This document shows positions 46,988 to 56,450 of a stretch of 64,000 nt of DNA, piece after piece. Position 1 is the stretch's first letter. The number at the start of each line of letters is the position of its first letter. The DNA is from Maridesulfovibrio bastinii DSM 16055 (GTDB lineage Bacteria; Desulfobacterota; Desulfovibrionia; Desulfovibrionales; Desulfovibrionaceae): assembly GCF_000429985.1 (NCBI RefSeq), contig NZ_AUCX01000013.1, positions 89,013 to 153,012 on the forward strand, given 5' to 3'. The position numbers and the translations under genes were made by a program. The notes under the pieces were generated by a model. The model was not told where the DNA came from. It made no database searches and saw nothing but the letters and a program-made list of their open reading frames with translations.

Positions 46988-47362
46988 ATGGAAAACAAAG
47001 CTAAAAAATTTATTGAAATTGATACAAAGGAAAAAGCCCGCAAAGTTGCAGGGTGGCTGGATGACAAGCAGGCGTCGGAAATTATAGGAATCGATGTTCA
47101 TGAAGTTTGTCCCATAGCTGAGATTGTAATGGTTGTGACAGCTAAAGGAGTTCGTCATTCCCAGGCTCTTGCCGACCATATTCTGGGAATGCTTGCGGAA
47201 AATAAGATCGAGTACCTCGGAATGGAAGGATATAAATCAGGAGATTGGATTCTTCTCGATCTTAACGACATTATTGTCCATATCTTTCAGGAAGATAATC
47301 GCAGCTTTTATAATATTGAAGGTCTCTGGTCTGAAGGAACTCAAATAGAGCTGGACAGCTAA
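46988..47362 (+). CDS. rsfS: Ribosome silencing factor RsfS
   Basis: Binds ribosomal protein uL14 and blocks subunit joining in starvation. The 124 residues match the family in length, with the conserved core KQASEIIGIDVHE (about 28-40), VMVVTAKGVRHSQALADHIL (about 46-65) and the hallmark strand GDWILLDLNDIIVHIFQEDNR (about 80-100, quoted in part). GAAGATA upstream is a modest ribosome binding site. First gene of rsfS-gpmI-zinc ribbon. Confidence 0.94.
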   Translation: MENKAKKFIEIDTKEKARKVAGWLDDKQASEIIGIDVHEVCPIAEIVMVVTAKGVRHSQALADHILGMLAENKIEYLGMEGYKSGDWILLDLNDIIVHIFQEDNRSFYNIEGLWSEGTQIELDS

Positions 47363-47399
47363 AAGAAAAGGGTAATCCTTTTCGAGGAGTGATAGGTCC

Positions 47400-48935
47400 A
47401 TGATTGATCGTACTGGTACGCCCACTGTTTTATTGATATTGGACGGATGGGGGATTGCGCCTGCCGGGCAGGGAAATGCTGTTGCACTTGCCAAAACACC
47501 TGTCCTTGATTCTCTTTTTCTCAATTGTCCTAATACCCGGCTTAAATGTTCAGGGAGATCTGTCGGACTTCCAGACGGTTTTATGGGTAATTCAGAGGTG
47601 GGGCATACCAATATCGGAGCTGGAAGAGTTGTCTATCAGGATATGACCAGAATAGATATTGATATTGAAGAAGACAGACTTTCAGCAAATTCTTCCCTTT
47701 GTGATCTCATCTCCAGTGTAAAAAAATCCGGTGGTAAATTACACTTTATGGGGTTGCTGTCTGACGGTGGAGTTCATTCACATGTCAATCATCTTTATGA
47801 GTTGCTGAAAGTTGCCAAAGATGCCGGAGTCTCAGATGTTATTATTCACGCTTTTATGGACGGGCGTGATACTTCTCCGACCAGTGGTAAAAACTATATG
47901 TCAGATTTGCTTAGCAAAATGACTAAGATAGGTATTGGCCGGGTTGGAACAATTTCCGGCAGATATTATTCCATGGACAGGGATAAACATTATGAACGTA
48001 ATGAATTGTCCTACAAAGCTCTTGTTCTGGGAGAAGGGCCTAAGGTTACAGATCCAGTTTCCGGAATAGTTGAAGCCTATGAAGCCGGGCAGACCGATGA
48101 ATTTATAAAGCCTCTTATTGTTGATGGTGTTGATGGGAAAATTGCCGACGGTGACGGCGTCTTTTTCTTTAATTTCAGAGCTGATCGTGCTCGCCAGATG
48201 TGCCGTGTTATAGCATTCGATGATTTTAAAGAATTTGAGCGTCCTATCAAGCCAAGCCTTTCCGGTTTTGTCACTATGACAAGGTATGAAAAAGATTTTC
48301 CATTTCCTGTAGCTTATCCGCCTCAGGAAATTGTTAATCCTATAGGTCAGGTTGTTTCAGAAAAAGGTTTCAGGCAGCTTAGAATCGCCGAGACTGAAAA
48401 ATATGCCCATGTAACTTATTTTATGAATGGCGGGCGCGAAGAACCTTTTGAGGGTGAGGACAGAATTCTTGTTCCTTCTCCAAGAGAAGTTGCGACTTAT
48501 GACCAGAAACCCCAGATGAGTGCGGAAGAAGTAACTTCAAAGCTGGTTGAAGCTCTCCCCAATTATACTCTCTGCATTTGTAATCTTGCCAATCTGGACA
48601 TGGTCGGCCATTCAGGAGTTATTCCTGCTGCAATTGCCGCATGCGAAACAGTTGATACTTGTGTCGGTAAAATTGTTGAAGCTGTAACAAAAGCAGGTGG
48701 TAGAATTCTGCTTACCGCAGACCACGGTAATGCCGAAGAAATGATAGATGCTGACGGAGGCCCTCAGACTTCTCATAGTCTTAATGAAGTTCCTCTTGTT
48801 TTTATCGGGGATGAATTTAAAGGGTGTAAACCAGAATCAGGCGCATTGTGCGATCTGGCTCCAACGTTATTGAATGAAATAGGAATTGAAATTCCTAAAG
48901 AAATGACCGGTAAAGTACTTATTAAGAGTGAATAA
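47400..48935 (+). CDS. gpmI: 2,3-bisphosphoglycerate-independent phosphoglycerate mutase
   Basis: Manganese-dependent interconversion of 3- and 2-phosphoglycerate. The 511 residues have the usual alkaline-phosphatase-like layout: VLLILDGWGIAP at residues 10-21, catalytic serine in MGNSEVGHTNIGAGR (about 62-76), the DGGVHSH loop, and the metal motifs NLANLDMVGHSG and ADHGNAEEM near the end. A GAGGAG at 47384-47389 precedes the ATG. Confidence 0.96.
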   Translation: MIDRTGTPTVLLILDGWGIAPAGQGNAVALAKTPVLDSLFLNCPNTRLKCSGRSVGLPDGFMGNSEVGHTNIGAGRVVYQDMTRIDIDIEEDRLSANSSLCDLISSVKKSGGKLHFMGLLSDGGVHSHVNHLYELLKVAKDAGVSDVIIHAFMDGRDTSPTSGKNYMSDLLSKMTKIGIGRVGTISGRYYSMDRDKHYERNELSYKALVLGEGPKVTDPVSGIVEAYEAGQTDEFIKPLIVDGVDGKIADGDGVFFFNFRADRARQMCRVIAFDDFKEFERPIKPSLSGFVTMTRYEKDFPFPVAYPPQEIVNPIGQVVSEKGFRQLRIAETEKYAHVTYFMNGGREEPFEGEDRILVPSPREVATYDQKPQMSAEEVTSKLVEALPNYTLCICNLANLDMVGHSGVIPAAIAACETVDTCVGKIVEAVTKAGGRILLTADHGNAEEMIDADGGPQTSHSLNEVPLVFIGDEFKGCKPESGALCDLAPTLLNEIGIEIPKEMTGKVLIKSE

Positions 48936-48936
48936 A

Positions 48937-49179
48937 ATGTCTCAATCACGTAAACCCATGTCCCCTGTGCGCCCGACTGGAATGGAAATAATTTTTCTTT
49001 ATTCCTGCCCTTATTGTGAGCGTCAGGTTCCTTTGATATCCCCAACACAGCCTTCTGTTATTCAGTGTGATGCTTGTCGCAGAGAGTTTCCAATAATTCC
49101 TGTAGATGAAAAGAACATTCGTTTTTACAAAGCTATGCTGGCAAATGGTAATGCCGCAATTGATCCTGATTTTGCGTAG
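48937..49179 (+). CDS. Small zinc-ribbon protein
   Basis: An 80-residue protein with one zinc ribbon: SCPYCERQVPL (cysteines about 24 and 27) and QCDACRREFPI (about 44 and 47). A start at ATG 48937, one base after the gpmI stop, is taken rather than the GTG at 48928 inside gpmI. The rest is not recognisable. Probably translationally coupled to gpmI. Function unknown. Confidence 0.75.
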   Translation: MSQSRKPMSPVRPTGMEIIFLYSCPYCERQVPLISPTQPSVIQCDACRREFPIIPVDEKNIRFYKAMLANGNAAIDPDFA

Positions 49180-49300
49180 TATGAATTATGTAACCAAATA
49201 TCGTGGCTCAGTTCTTATGCTCTGATTCAATTATTTGATTTTTAAATATAGCATGAAAGTAAGAATCTAAGGCCGATAAAGTTGATTTAAAGTATCTAGT

Positions 49301-49367
49301 AGCTCGGATAATGCAGATTTAGTCGTTTTAAATAAAGACTGAAATTGTTTTATCCGAGCTTTTTTTG
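49301..49367 (+). terminator. Terminator after the zinc-ribbon gene
   Basis: AGCTCGGATAA (49301-49311) pairs perfectly with TTATCCGAGCT (49350-49360) around a secondary hairpin (AGTC...GACT, 49321-49340), then seven T. Unusually long for a terminator. Confidence 0.82.
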
Positions 49368-49406
49368 ACCTGAAATAAAATTTAACCTTCAATTTAAGAT
49401 AATGCT

Positions 49407-50288
49407 ATGAATAACAGTTTGAGATTGTGGATTCTTGCAATGCGCCCCAAAACTCTTCCTGCTGCGGTTTGTCCGGTTCTTGTAGGAAGTGCCCTTGCTG
49501 TACAGGCAAATAGGTTTCAATTCATCCCAGCCACCCTATGCTTATTGTTCGCTTTATTTATTCAGATCGGTACAAATTTTGCCAACGATTACTATGACTA
49601 TATTAAGGGTGCTGATACCGAAGAACGTCAGGGGCCCAAAAGAATGACAGCTTCCGGATTAATTCCTCTTAACCGTATGAAAATTATGACAGCTGTTATT
49701 TTTTTTATGGCGTTCCTGTTTGGAGTAGGACTTCTCCCTTTTGGAGGATGGTGGCTGCTTTTGGTAGGAATAATTTCCATCATGCTTGGTTATGGATATA
49801 CTGCGGGTCCTTTTCCTCTTTCATATTTAGGTCTTGGTGAAATTTTTGTTATGATCTTTTTTGGTTGGGTTGCTGTTTGCTGTACTTATCTTGTTCAGGC
49901 CGGCAACATTTCATTTCTTTCGTTTCTTGGGGGTACTGCTGTCGGAGCCTTGAGTACAAATCTGCTAGTCATAAATAATCATCGGGATGTTGAAACAGAT
50001 ATCAAAGCTGATAAAAAAACTTTGGCAGTCAGGTTCGGGCGAGGATTTTCTGCTTTTGAATATCGTGTCTGGTTTTTGGTGGCTTTGATATGTACCATTG
50101 TGATGGCGATTGCTCTCAAGTCTGTCTGGATTTTTTTGCCCTTGATATCTCTTCCGCTAGCTATAAAGCTTAGTAAAATGATTGGAAAACCTCAGACCGG
50201 AAAAGTTTATATTGCTATGCTTGGCAAGACTTCTATTGTGATGGTCCTATATTGTGTGCTTTTAAGTATTGGGCTCATATTTAGCTGA
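49407..50288 (+). CDS. menA: 1,4-dihydroxy-2-naphthoate polyprenyltransferase
   Basis: UbiA-superfamily inner-membrane prenyltransferase of menaquinone biosynthesis. The 293-residue protein has about eight membrane helices. The first aspartate motif is NFANDYYDYIKGAD (about 59-72) and the second is NNHRDVETDIKADK (about 192-205). MRPKTLPAAVCPVLVGSAL at the start is typical of MenA. Menaquinone would accept electrons from GlpD. No other men gene is in the window, so it may act in the alternative (futalosine) route; then the name would be mqnP. Confidence 0.88.
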   Translation: MNNSLRLWILAMRPKTLPAAVCPVLVGSALAVQANRFQFIPATLCLLFALFIQIGTNFANDYYDYIKGADTEERQGPKRMTASGLIPLNRMKIMTAVIFFMAFLFGVGLLPFGGWWLLLVGIISIMLGYGYTAGPFPLSYLGLGEIFVMIFFGWVAVCCTYLVQAGNISFLSFLGGTAVGALSTNLLVINNHRDVETDIKADKKTLAVRFGRGFSAFEYRVWFLVALICTIVMAIALKSVWIFLPLISLPLAIKLSKMIGKPQTGKVYIAMLGKTSIVMVLYCVLLSIGLIFS

Positions 50289-50322
50289 AGAATTTTTTAA
50301 AAATTGAAATTAATATCATCTA

Positions 50323-50357
50323 AAAAGTCCCCATTGCAGTGAGCAATGGGGACTTTT
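50323..50357. terminator. Bidirectional terminator between menA and the acc unit
   Basis: Perfect 15-base arms AAAAGTCCCCATTGC and GCAATGGGGACTTTT around AGTGA. Confidence 0.92.
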
Positions 50358-50391
50358 GTATTCTAAATTAACTATGCTTTTTTGCTTGGCA

Positions 50392-52650
50392 TTATCTGTA
50401 GTATAAGTTTCTACCACCAACTGTGAGAAAAGCCTGATGAAGATTTCTACGAACATCACGCCTATCCCATATATCCTGAATATGTCCTCTGGCCAAAGCA
50501 TTGTAAGCAGAATGATAATCCGGTGGAATATCAAGACCTGTTGTCTCTTTGATAACCCCCGGTCCGGCAAAACCGATACGGGACGATCTCACCGCGTACT
50601 GGTATGGAGAGCAGCCGAGGAAGCTTGCAACCGGTCCGGCATAAGAGTTTGTGTCATACAGAACTATATATAAACCGCCTGACTCAATGTAGCGGCGTAC
50701 AGCAAGGGTACAGCGGGGCATTTGTATAAGTCCGTTAGTACCTTCCTGAATTCTTATTCCTGCTGTTCCATGAACATATGCGAGGAACGGGTAACGTTTT
50801 TTACCAGCCAGTTCTAAAGCTCTGACAAATTTTTCACCTTCAGCTGCACCAACAGAGCCTCCTCTGAATGGAGCTGCAAGTGTCGCGCAAATTACCCTTG
50901 TATGCTTGATTTTAGCTTCAAAGGTTAAACATCCACTCTGTAATCCAGTCTTTGCTTTAGCTGCATCCAACCGTTCCTGATAGTTTGGAAAGTTGGTGGG
51001 GTTACCTGAACAAATTGATTTGTTGAATTCACGAACACTTCCCCAATCGAAAAGATTGGCAATGTACCATCTGTATTCCATCGGGAAATGATGTCCGCAT
51101 GTTGGGCAGACTCCAGCAAATTCATCAAAGAGGTCACGGGCCCATATTTCTAGGCAGCCGTGTGTTTCTGCATTAGGGCAGGTTATTTCACGGTCTTCTG
51201 ATGCTCTGGGGCTTACATAATGACGGTATTCTGCCGGTGGTCTCTGTTCTTCAACATCTTCTGAAAGCTTAGTCAGTTCAAATTCTACTTCCTGACTAGA
51301 TTTTCCTGAAAATCCTATTTTTTCAGCGGCAACCTGCTTAAACTGATCCATTTTGTTAGTAACAACATGGAACTCATCTTTGGCTTCTTCGGCAAAACGC
51401 TGAATTTTTGATTGATACTTCTTTATCAGGTCGTAGCGAATTGTTGAGTAGGCGGCTGCCATAGTATCAACTTTTGCTGAATTGATTTTTTCAAGAAGGG
51501 TACGGTTGTCAGCGTATGCGTGCTGGCTCATGCGGCGATATTTTTTATATCTTTTCCAGAGCAGACGCTCTTTGGCACTGGAGTTTATCGACCAGCGCAC
51601 AAACACAGATTCTGACCCCTGTGTTGCTTTTTTATGATGTTTTATTGCTGCACCGCGGAAAAAGCAGAATCCTTTAGTATTCAGAACAACTTCATCCGTT
51701 GCTCTGATTACTTCTGAACGCAGTTCCTTGAAAAAATCGAAATGATTTGGTCTGGCTCCTAACGGTGGTTCTTCAAGAACTCCATCTATATATCCGAATC
51801 TTAAGTTATCATGTGCGGTGATACATTGATGCTTTGCACATGTTTCTATCAATTCCTGCGGAGCACGTTCACCGCGTTTAACTCTTCCCTCGATAGCTGC
51901 GGCACCTTCAGGTGAGATAACAGAGTAATAGCCGTGTGATAGCATGAGGCGTTTATCTGCCATAGCTATAGCTTCAGCTCCACCTGATCCTCCTTCTGAA
52001 ATTACAGAAATAATAGGAACATCAAGGCCGCACATTTCGTAAATATTTTCTGCTATCTGCTGGGCTGCTCCGGGATAATCCTCAATAGGATATGAACCGG
52101 GAGTAAAAACATAGGTATGAATAGGAATATTTTCTCTGGCGGCAACTTTCATATAGCGCAGAGCATTTGCATTACCCCACGGTTTTATCGAGCCTCCGTT
52201 ACGGAATTCCTGTCCATGGCCTTTTTCCTGGCCGACAACCATTACAGGCTGGTTATGAACTTTTTTACCAATTCTTCTGGTGATGTATGCGCGGGCGATG
52301 ACCATACCCGGATCAATGCTCATATCATCTTTACCACCGACTTCTGTATAATTGTCGTAGACATTTTCCAGTATGTCTTTGAGGCAGATGCGTTCAGAAT
52401 GGCGTACAATACGAACTTTATCCATGGGGGTAAGTGAAGAGTCTATGTCTTTTTCCAGCACAGCAAGGCTTTCACTTAAAGCATTGAGCTTATCCCACAG
52501 CTCGTTCAGACTAATATTGATATTTTTATCCAGAAAGGTTTCAAGCTTATGGTTGAATGCAGTCAGTCTTTTATCCTCTTTTTGACCGAGAATATCCTGT
52601 GCATAGGCTACTCGCTTTTGAAGACCTTCCAGTTTTTTTTCTATATCCAT
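50392..52650 (-). CDS. Fused acetyl-CoA carboxylase carboxyltransferase (AccA-AccD)
   Basis: Transfers carboxyl from carboxybiotin to acetyl-CoA to give malonyl-CoA. One 752-residue chain joins an AccA-type half (GGSIKPWGNANALRYMKVAA, GSGGAEAIAMADKRLML, SPEGAAAIEG, about 150-265) and an AccD-type half with a zinc finger (CPNAETHGC and CPTC, about 480-515), followed by KRYPFLAYVHGTAGIRIQEG and a GPVASFLGCSPY motif. The order (alpha then beta) differs from separate accD/accA genes. It lies 8 bases after the biotin carboxylase gene. Confidence 0.92.
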   Translation of the reverse strand: MDIEKKLEGLQKRVAYAQDILGQKEDKRLTAFNHKLETFLDKNINISLNELWDKLNALSESLAVLEKDIDSSLTPMDKVRIVRHSERICLKDILENVYDNYTEVGGKDDMSIDPGMVIARAYITRRIGKKVHNQPVMVVGQEKGHGQEFRNGGSIKPWGNANALRYMKVAARENIPIHTYVFTPGSYPIEDYPGAAQQIAENIYEMCGLDVPIISVISEGGSGGAEAIAMADKRLMLSHGYYSVISPEGAAAIEGRVKRGERAPQELIETCAKHQCITAHDNLRFGYIDGVLEEPPLGARPNHFDFFKELRSEVIRATDEVVLNTKGFCFFRGAAIKHHKKATQGSESVFVRWSINSSAKERLLWKRYKKYRRMSQHAYADNRTLLEKINSAKVDTMAAAYSTIRYDLIKKYQSKIQRFAEEAKDEFHVVTNKMDQFKQVAAEKIGFSGKSSQEVEFELTKLSEDVEEQRPPAEYRHYVSPRASEDREITCPNAETHGCLEIWARDLFDEFAGVCPTCGHHFPMEYRWYIANLFDWGSVREFNKSICSGNPTNFPNYQERLDAAKAKTGLQSGCLTFEAKIKHTRVICATLAAPFRGGSVGAAEGEKFVRALELAGKKRYPFLAYVHGTAGIRIQEGTNGLIQMPRCTLAVRRYIESGGLYIVLYDTNSYAGPVASFLGCSPYQYAVRSSRIGFAGPGVIKETTGLDIPPDYHSAYNALARGHIQDIWDRRDVRRNLHQAFLTVGGRNLYYR

Positions 52651-52658
52651 AGCTATCT

Positions 52659-54077
52659 TTAAAATTCCAATAAGTTGTTTGTTTTTTCAGCCAGAAATTC
52701 AAGGTTGGATTTAAGGGCAACTTCTTTGCGATCTTTTCCTTTAAGAACAAAATCTTCAAGAAATTCGTGACCTCTTGATTTCGCTTCCGCAAGGTCTTTA
52801 CCCCAGATAATTGCCAGAGCAAGGTTGGGGTCGAATTCTGTCGGAATCTGATAAGGCAGATCTTTCGGAATATGAGTGTGCATTTTCAGCCATTCTTTTT
52901 CTTCCCAGTGAAGCTCATGAATCTGGCCGGCCCATGGTGCGAATTTGTTATCGGTATCTTCCGCAATTATTCGATATTCGATGCCTACACCATCAAATGT
53001 GACATCTTCCTGCGAGTATCCCATCTCTTCACCAAGAGCGAGACGGATCTGTTCACGAATAAGGTTGACGTTGTTTTTACCTTTAATGCGGGAAATAGCC
53101 GCTGAAACACCATTTTCTACCTGAATTCTGGTATTGACTTCCATAAGGAAAGGTTCCCCTACAGGGGTCACAATCCATTCCCATGTACCCACGTTGTCAT
53201 ATTTAATTTCGCGGGCCATGTTTAATGAGTGCTCGACAATATCATCAAGAACTTTTTGTGCATCGAAAGAGTAGGCGAAACCTTCAGGAAAAAATCCCGG
53301 AGCTACTTCAATTCGTTTCTGTCTGCCTGGACTTTGTACCGAGCAGTTTCTAGTTCCGAAATGGACATGGTTTAATCCTGTTCTTTCAGAAACCATTTGA
53401 ACTTCAAGATGGTTGAAGTTAAAAATGCGCTGTTCAATCAGAACTCCTTCATCATTGAAGGTACGCATAGAGTAGTTCCTGATTCTACGGTATACTTGGC
53501 GAAATTCGTCTATACTGTATACCTCGTCTATGCCCATTCCACCTCCGCCGGCAGAGGCTTTTACGAGAACTACAGGGCGTTTGACACCTTGTTTTTTCTG
53601 AAAATCGAATAAATTAGCGGCAATCTCTTCTGCTTCCAGTTCATCATATATTGCCCTGTCAGAGCCCGGTATCGTAGGCACACCAAGTTTTCTGGCAAGT
53701 CTTTTGGTATTGATTTTATCTCCGAGGTCTCTGATAACCCACCATGATGGTCCTATGAAAGTCATTGGACGGTCACGTTCTGTAACTCTGCGTGCGAAAC
53801 GGAAGTTTTCAGAGAAAAAACCATATCCGGGATGAATGGCTGTGCAGTGGGTTTCATCAGCTACGGAGAGAATGTCACCCGCGTCATTATAAGATCTTAT
53901 TTTATAGGCGGCTTTTGCTCCGCCAAGTTTTCTAGCTACATTTATATGGCCTGAATTTTTATCTTCTTCAGTGTAAACACTTACAAATTCAAGCCCGAGG
54001 TCCTTACTGGCCTCCATAATACGAACGGCTATTTCGCCTCTGTTTGCAATTAGAATTTTATCTTTTTTGGAATTCAC
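52659..54077 (-). CDS. Biotin carboxylase (AccC-like)
   Basis: ATP-dependent carboxylation of the biotin on the carrier protein. The 472 residues start with ILIANRGEIAVRIMEA (8-23), with HPGYGFFSEN (about 78-87), the ATP-grasp glycine loop KASAGGGGMGI, EVQMVSERTG and the active-site MEVNTRIQVENGVSAAIS. No biotinyl (MKM) domain is present at the C-terminus, so the carrier protein is encoded elsewhere. First gene of the two-gene unit with the fused carboxyltransferase. Confidence 0.93.
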   Translation of the reverse strand: MNSKKDKILIANRGEIAVRIMEASKDLGLEFVSVYTEEDKNSGHINVARKLGGAKAAYKIRSYNDAGDILSVADETHCTAIHPGYGFFSENFRFARRVTERDRPMTFIGPSWWVIRDLGDKINTKRLARKLGVPTIPGSDRAIYDELEAEEIAANLFDFQKKQGVKRPVVLVKASAGGGGMGIDEVYSIDEFRQVYRRIRNYSMRTFNDEGVLIEQRIFNFNHLEVQMVSERTGLNHVHFGTRNCSVQSPGRQKRIEVAPGFFPEGFAYSFDAQKVLDDIVEHSLNMAREIKYDNVGTWEWIVTPVGEPFLMEVNTRIQVENGVSAAISRIKGKNNVNLIREQIRLALGEEMGYSQEDVTFDGVGIEYRIIAEDTDNKFAPWAGQIHELHWEEKEWLKMHTHIPKDLPYQIPTEFDPNLALAIIWGKDLAEAKSRGHEFLEDFVLKGKDRKEVALKSNLEFLAEKTNNLLEF

Positions 54078-54402
54078 TGTGATTTCCCTGATTCTTTCTG
54101 TTTATATCTTGTATAAGGAAAAAGTTATTTTCTATTTGGCATAAAGAGCCGCCACCGTTTTAAGGCATATGACAACGCTGTCAAGTTAAATGAATTTGCC
54201 GACACCAGCGTCTTTATACCTGTGAGGCAACTATTCCTTAATTCGTGATAGGGTATCCTGTTTGTGACAGTATAACATATCGGAATTGCAATATTCCTCA
54301 CGCGGTTTGTATTTAATACTGTAAAAGTCTGTAAATTTCCAGAATATAGATAATTTTTTACATTCGTTAGAGTATGTTTAACTGAAACATTATAAAAATA
54401 AA
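54078..54402. other. Upstream region of the acc operon with short palindrome
   Basis: About 325 bases without a gene, ahead of the accC-like gene. GGAAT-TGCAAT-ATTCC (54282-54297) is an imperfect palindrome, a candidate operator. No terminator-like stem precedes 54403. Confidence 0.5.
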
Positions 54403-54428
54403 AAAGCCTGCGGAAATCCGCAGGCTTT
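54403..54428 (-). terminator. Terminator after the TPR lipoprotein gene
   Basis: AAAGCCTGCGGA pairs with TCCGCAGGCTTT; flanked on the minus strand by T runs. Tight loop. Confidence 0.82.
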
Positions 54429-54450
54429 AGATGTTGTAAATCAGCTGTTT

Positions 54451-55113
54451 TTAGTCGAGGCCAAGAAAACCGGCCACAGCTCCTGTAATATCTTTACTTT
54501 CTTTGCTGTGCTGATGTCTATTTTGTTTATTGAGGGCCTCAGCTTCAGCAAGCATTTTTTTACGCTTTGCTGTGCAGGCGGCTATAACAGGATCAAGGTC
54601 AACTTTTTGTTCCTCAGGAATATTAAGTGACGCTATAAAATTTACCGTGTCAGCTTTTTTGGTTTCATCAAATTTATCCTGCATAATAGACATTCTGGTG
54701 TACTTCATAATATGCGGCAGGGCTTTTTCATCCTGACCTATTTCATGGTATGCCCGTGCCAGTTTGCGATGGGCCAGACGTTGATGTCCCTCATCAGAGG
54801 TATATTGCAGGCCTTTTTTGATAACTTTAATAGCCTTTTCAGGCTTGCCTTCTCTGATGTAGCAATCGCCAAGCATAATATAGCTTGGACCATATTCAGG
54901 GTTTGTCTTGATTGCTTTTTCAAAATAAGTTGATGCGGCCTGATCACAGTTAAGCATGAATGCCATTGTGCCGGTCTGATGCAGACCGAGAACTTCTTCT
55001 TTTGGCGCGCAACCGGCAATCGCCAGACCTATAAGAACTGCAATAGCAGCTTTTCCTGACCTTTTTATTAAAGGTGAGATCATTTCTGATTTCATTTGGT
55101 GCTTATTCTCCAT
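54451..55113 (-). CDS. TPR-repeat lipoprotein
   Basis: A 220-residue envelope lipoprotein with basic start, hydrophobic segment AAIAVLIGLAIAGC (lipobox, cysteine near 35) and three to four tetratricopeptide repeats (about 50-170; for example YGPSYIMLGDCYIREGKPEK, TSDEGHQRLAHRKLARAYHE). The C-terminus is rich in lysine and histidine (RKKMLAEAEALNKQNRHQHS). The start ATG 55113 has no strong ribosome binding site; in-frame ATG at 55095 or 55083 are alternatives. Function unknown, probably a scaffold for envelope complexes. Confidence 0.8.
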   Translation of the reverse strand: MENKHQMKSEMISPLIKRSGKAAIAVLIGLAIAGCAPKEEVLGLHQTGTMAFMLNCDQAASTYFEKAIKTNPEYGPSYIMLGDCYIREGKPEKAIKVIKKGLQYTSDEGHQRLAHRKLARAYHEIGQDEKALPHIMKYTRMSIMQDKFDETKKADTVNFIASLNIPEEQKVDLDPVIAACTAKRKKMLAEAEALNKQNRHQHSKESKDITGAVAGFLGLD

Positions 55114-55181
55114 TGGGACGGTTTATTTTTTGTCACCGCCATCCGGTATTTAATGCCCTAAACTTTTCAAATGGGCAAGGG

Positions 55182-56450
55182 TCAGTACACCATGGGTATT
55201 TCATTCCAATTGGTAGTATAATTGTCCGACTTAAAATTTTGTTTCATCTTCCAGTTTTGTTCAATTCCTTCAGACGCGTACTTAAGAGTGCCACTTCCAA
55301 ATTTAGCATTTGTTTTATCCACAATTTTCATTAAATTTTCAAATTTCTGTGTAGCTGAGCTGTTTTCATATTCATTGAAGCTAATCTGTCTGCCCGACCT
55401 GTCAAGCAGGTTGGTTAGCATAACACCTGCTTTTTTGAATGAATACCCCTTTTTGAATATTCTGTTCAAAGCGTATATCGCTTTTGATGTTATCCATGGT
55501 GTATAATCCGTTTCAGGGTATAAATGTAAGCATATGGAGTTAGAATATTGAGGCATGTTTTTATGAGGATTTGTCATTAAAAAAACTGTAATCGCACCGG
55601 CTAATGAATTTTGCCTGCGGAGCTTTTCTGTGGCTCGGGCTGTATAACTCGAAACGGCTTCTTCAAGCTGTTGAATATCTGAAATTTGTCTTCCGAATGA
55701 TCTGGAGGAGACAATTGCTTTTTTCGCAGGTGGAGCGTCTTCAAGCGCAATGCATGAAATTCCGCGTAACTCCAAAGCTGTTCTTAGTCCTGTTACTGTC
55801 AGTTTTTCTCTGAGCCAAAGATCAGGAAGATCTCTGAATTCTCTGGCGTTATTAATGCCTTTCTGGTTCAATTTATAAGCGTTTTTACGTCCTATCCCCC
55901 AGATTTCACTGACAGGGGTGAGCTCCAGTACTTTATCACAGGCATAACCTGGAATGACCGTAAAAATTCCAGATGATGTGAATTTTTTTGCAAATCTGTT
56001 GGCCAGTTTCGCTAGTGTCTTTGTCGGCCCGAAACCTACCGATATGGGAATTCCTGTCCATTGAAGTACTTTTTGACGTATTTCTATTCCGAGTAAATCG
56101 ACTTTTTGTATTTCAGATTCGCTGATTGAAATAAATGATTCATCAATAGAGTATATCTCAGTTTCCGGACTGAAAGTTTCAAGAGTGTTTGAAACCCTCC
56201 GGGACATATCACCGTAAAGGGCATAGTTTGATGAAAAAAAGCGTACTCCATATTTATTGAAAAAATGTTTTGCTTTGAACGCTGGCATTCCCATTTCTAT
56301 TCCAATTTTTTTGGCTTCCTGTGACCTTGAAATGATACAACCGTCATTGTTTGAGAGTATGACAACAGGTACATTCTGTATTGAAGGATTAAATACTCTT
56401 TCACATGAAACATAAAAATTATTGCAGTCTGCAAGAGCAAAAAGCTTCAT
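55182..56450 (-). CDS. umuC: DNA polymerase V subunit UmuC
   Basis: Y-family error-prone lesion-bypass polymerase. The 422 residues show the palm metal motifs ALADCNNFYVSCERVF (5-20) and SIDESFIS (about 99-106), PVSVGFGPTKTLAKLANR (about 138-155, thumb hairpin), VWGIGRKNAYKLNQ-type HhH region and the little-finger domain. The ATG overlaps the umuD stop by four bases. DNA damage induced in most species. Confidence 0.95.
   Translation of the reverse strand: MKLFALADCNNFYVSCERVFNPSIQNVPVVILSNNDGCIISRSQEAKKIGIEMGMPAFKAKHFFNKYGVRFFSSNYALYGDMSRRVSNTLETFSPETEIYSIDESFISISESEIQKVDLLGIEIRQKVLQWTGIPISVGFGPTKTLAKLANRFAKKFTSSGIFTVIPGYACDKVLELTPVSEIWGIGRKNAYKLNQKGINNAREFRDLPDLWLREKLTVTGLRTALELRGISCIALEDAPPAKKAIVSSRSFGRQISDIQQLEEAVSSYTARATEKLRRQNSLAGAITVFLMTNPHKNMPQYSNSICLHLYPETDYTPWITSKAIYALNRIFKKGYSFKKAGVMLTNLLDRSGRQISFNEYENSSATQKFENLMKIVDKTNAKFGSGTLKYASEGIEQNWKMKQNFKSDNYTTNWNEIPMVY

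Noticed and set aside
46738..47067. 109-codon minus-strand frame upstream of rsfS
   Set aside because: Antisense to rsfS and covers the promoter of the paaK leader; no ribosome binding site, composition not protein-like.
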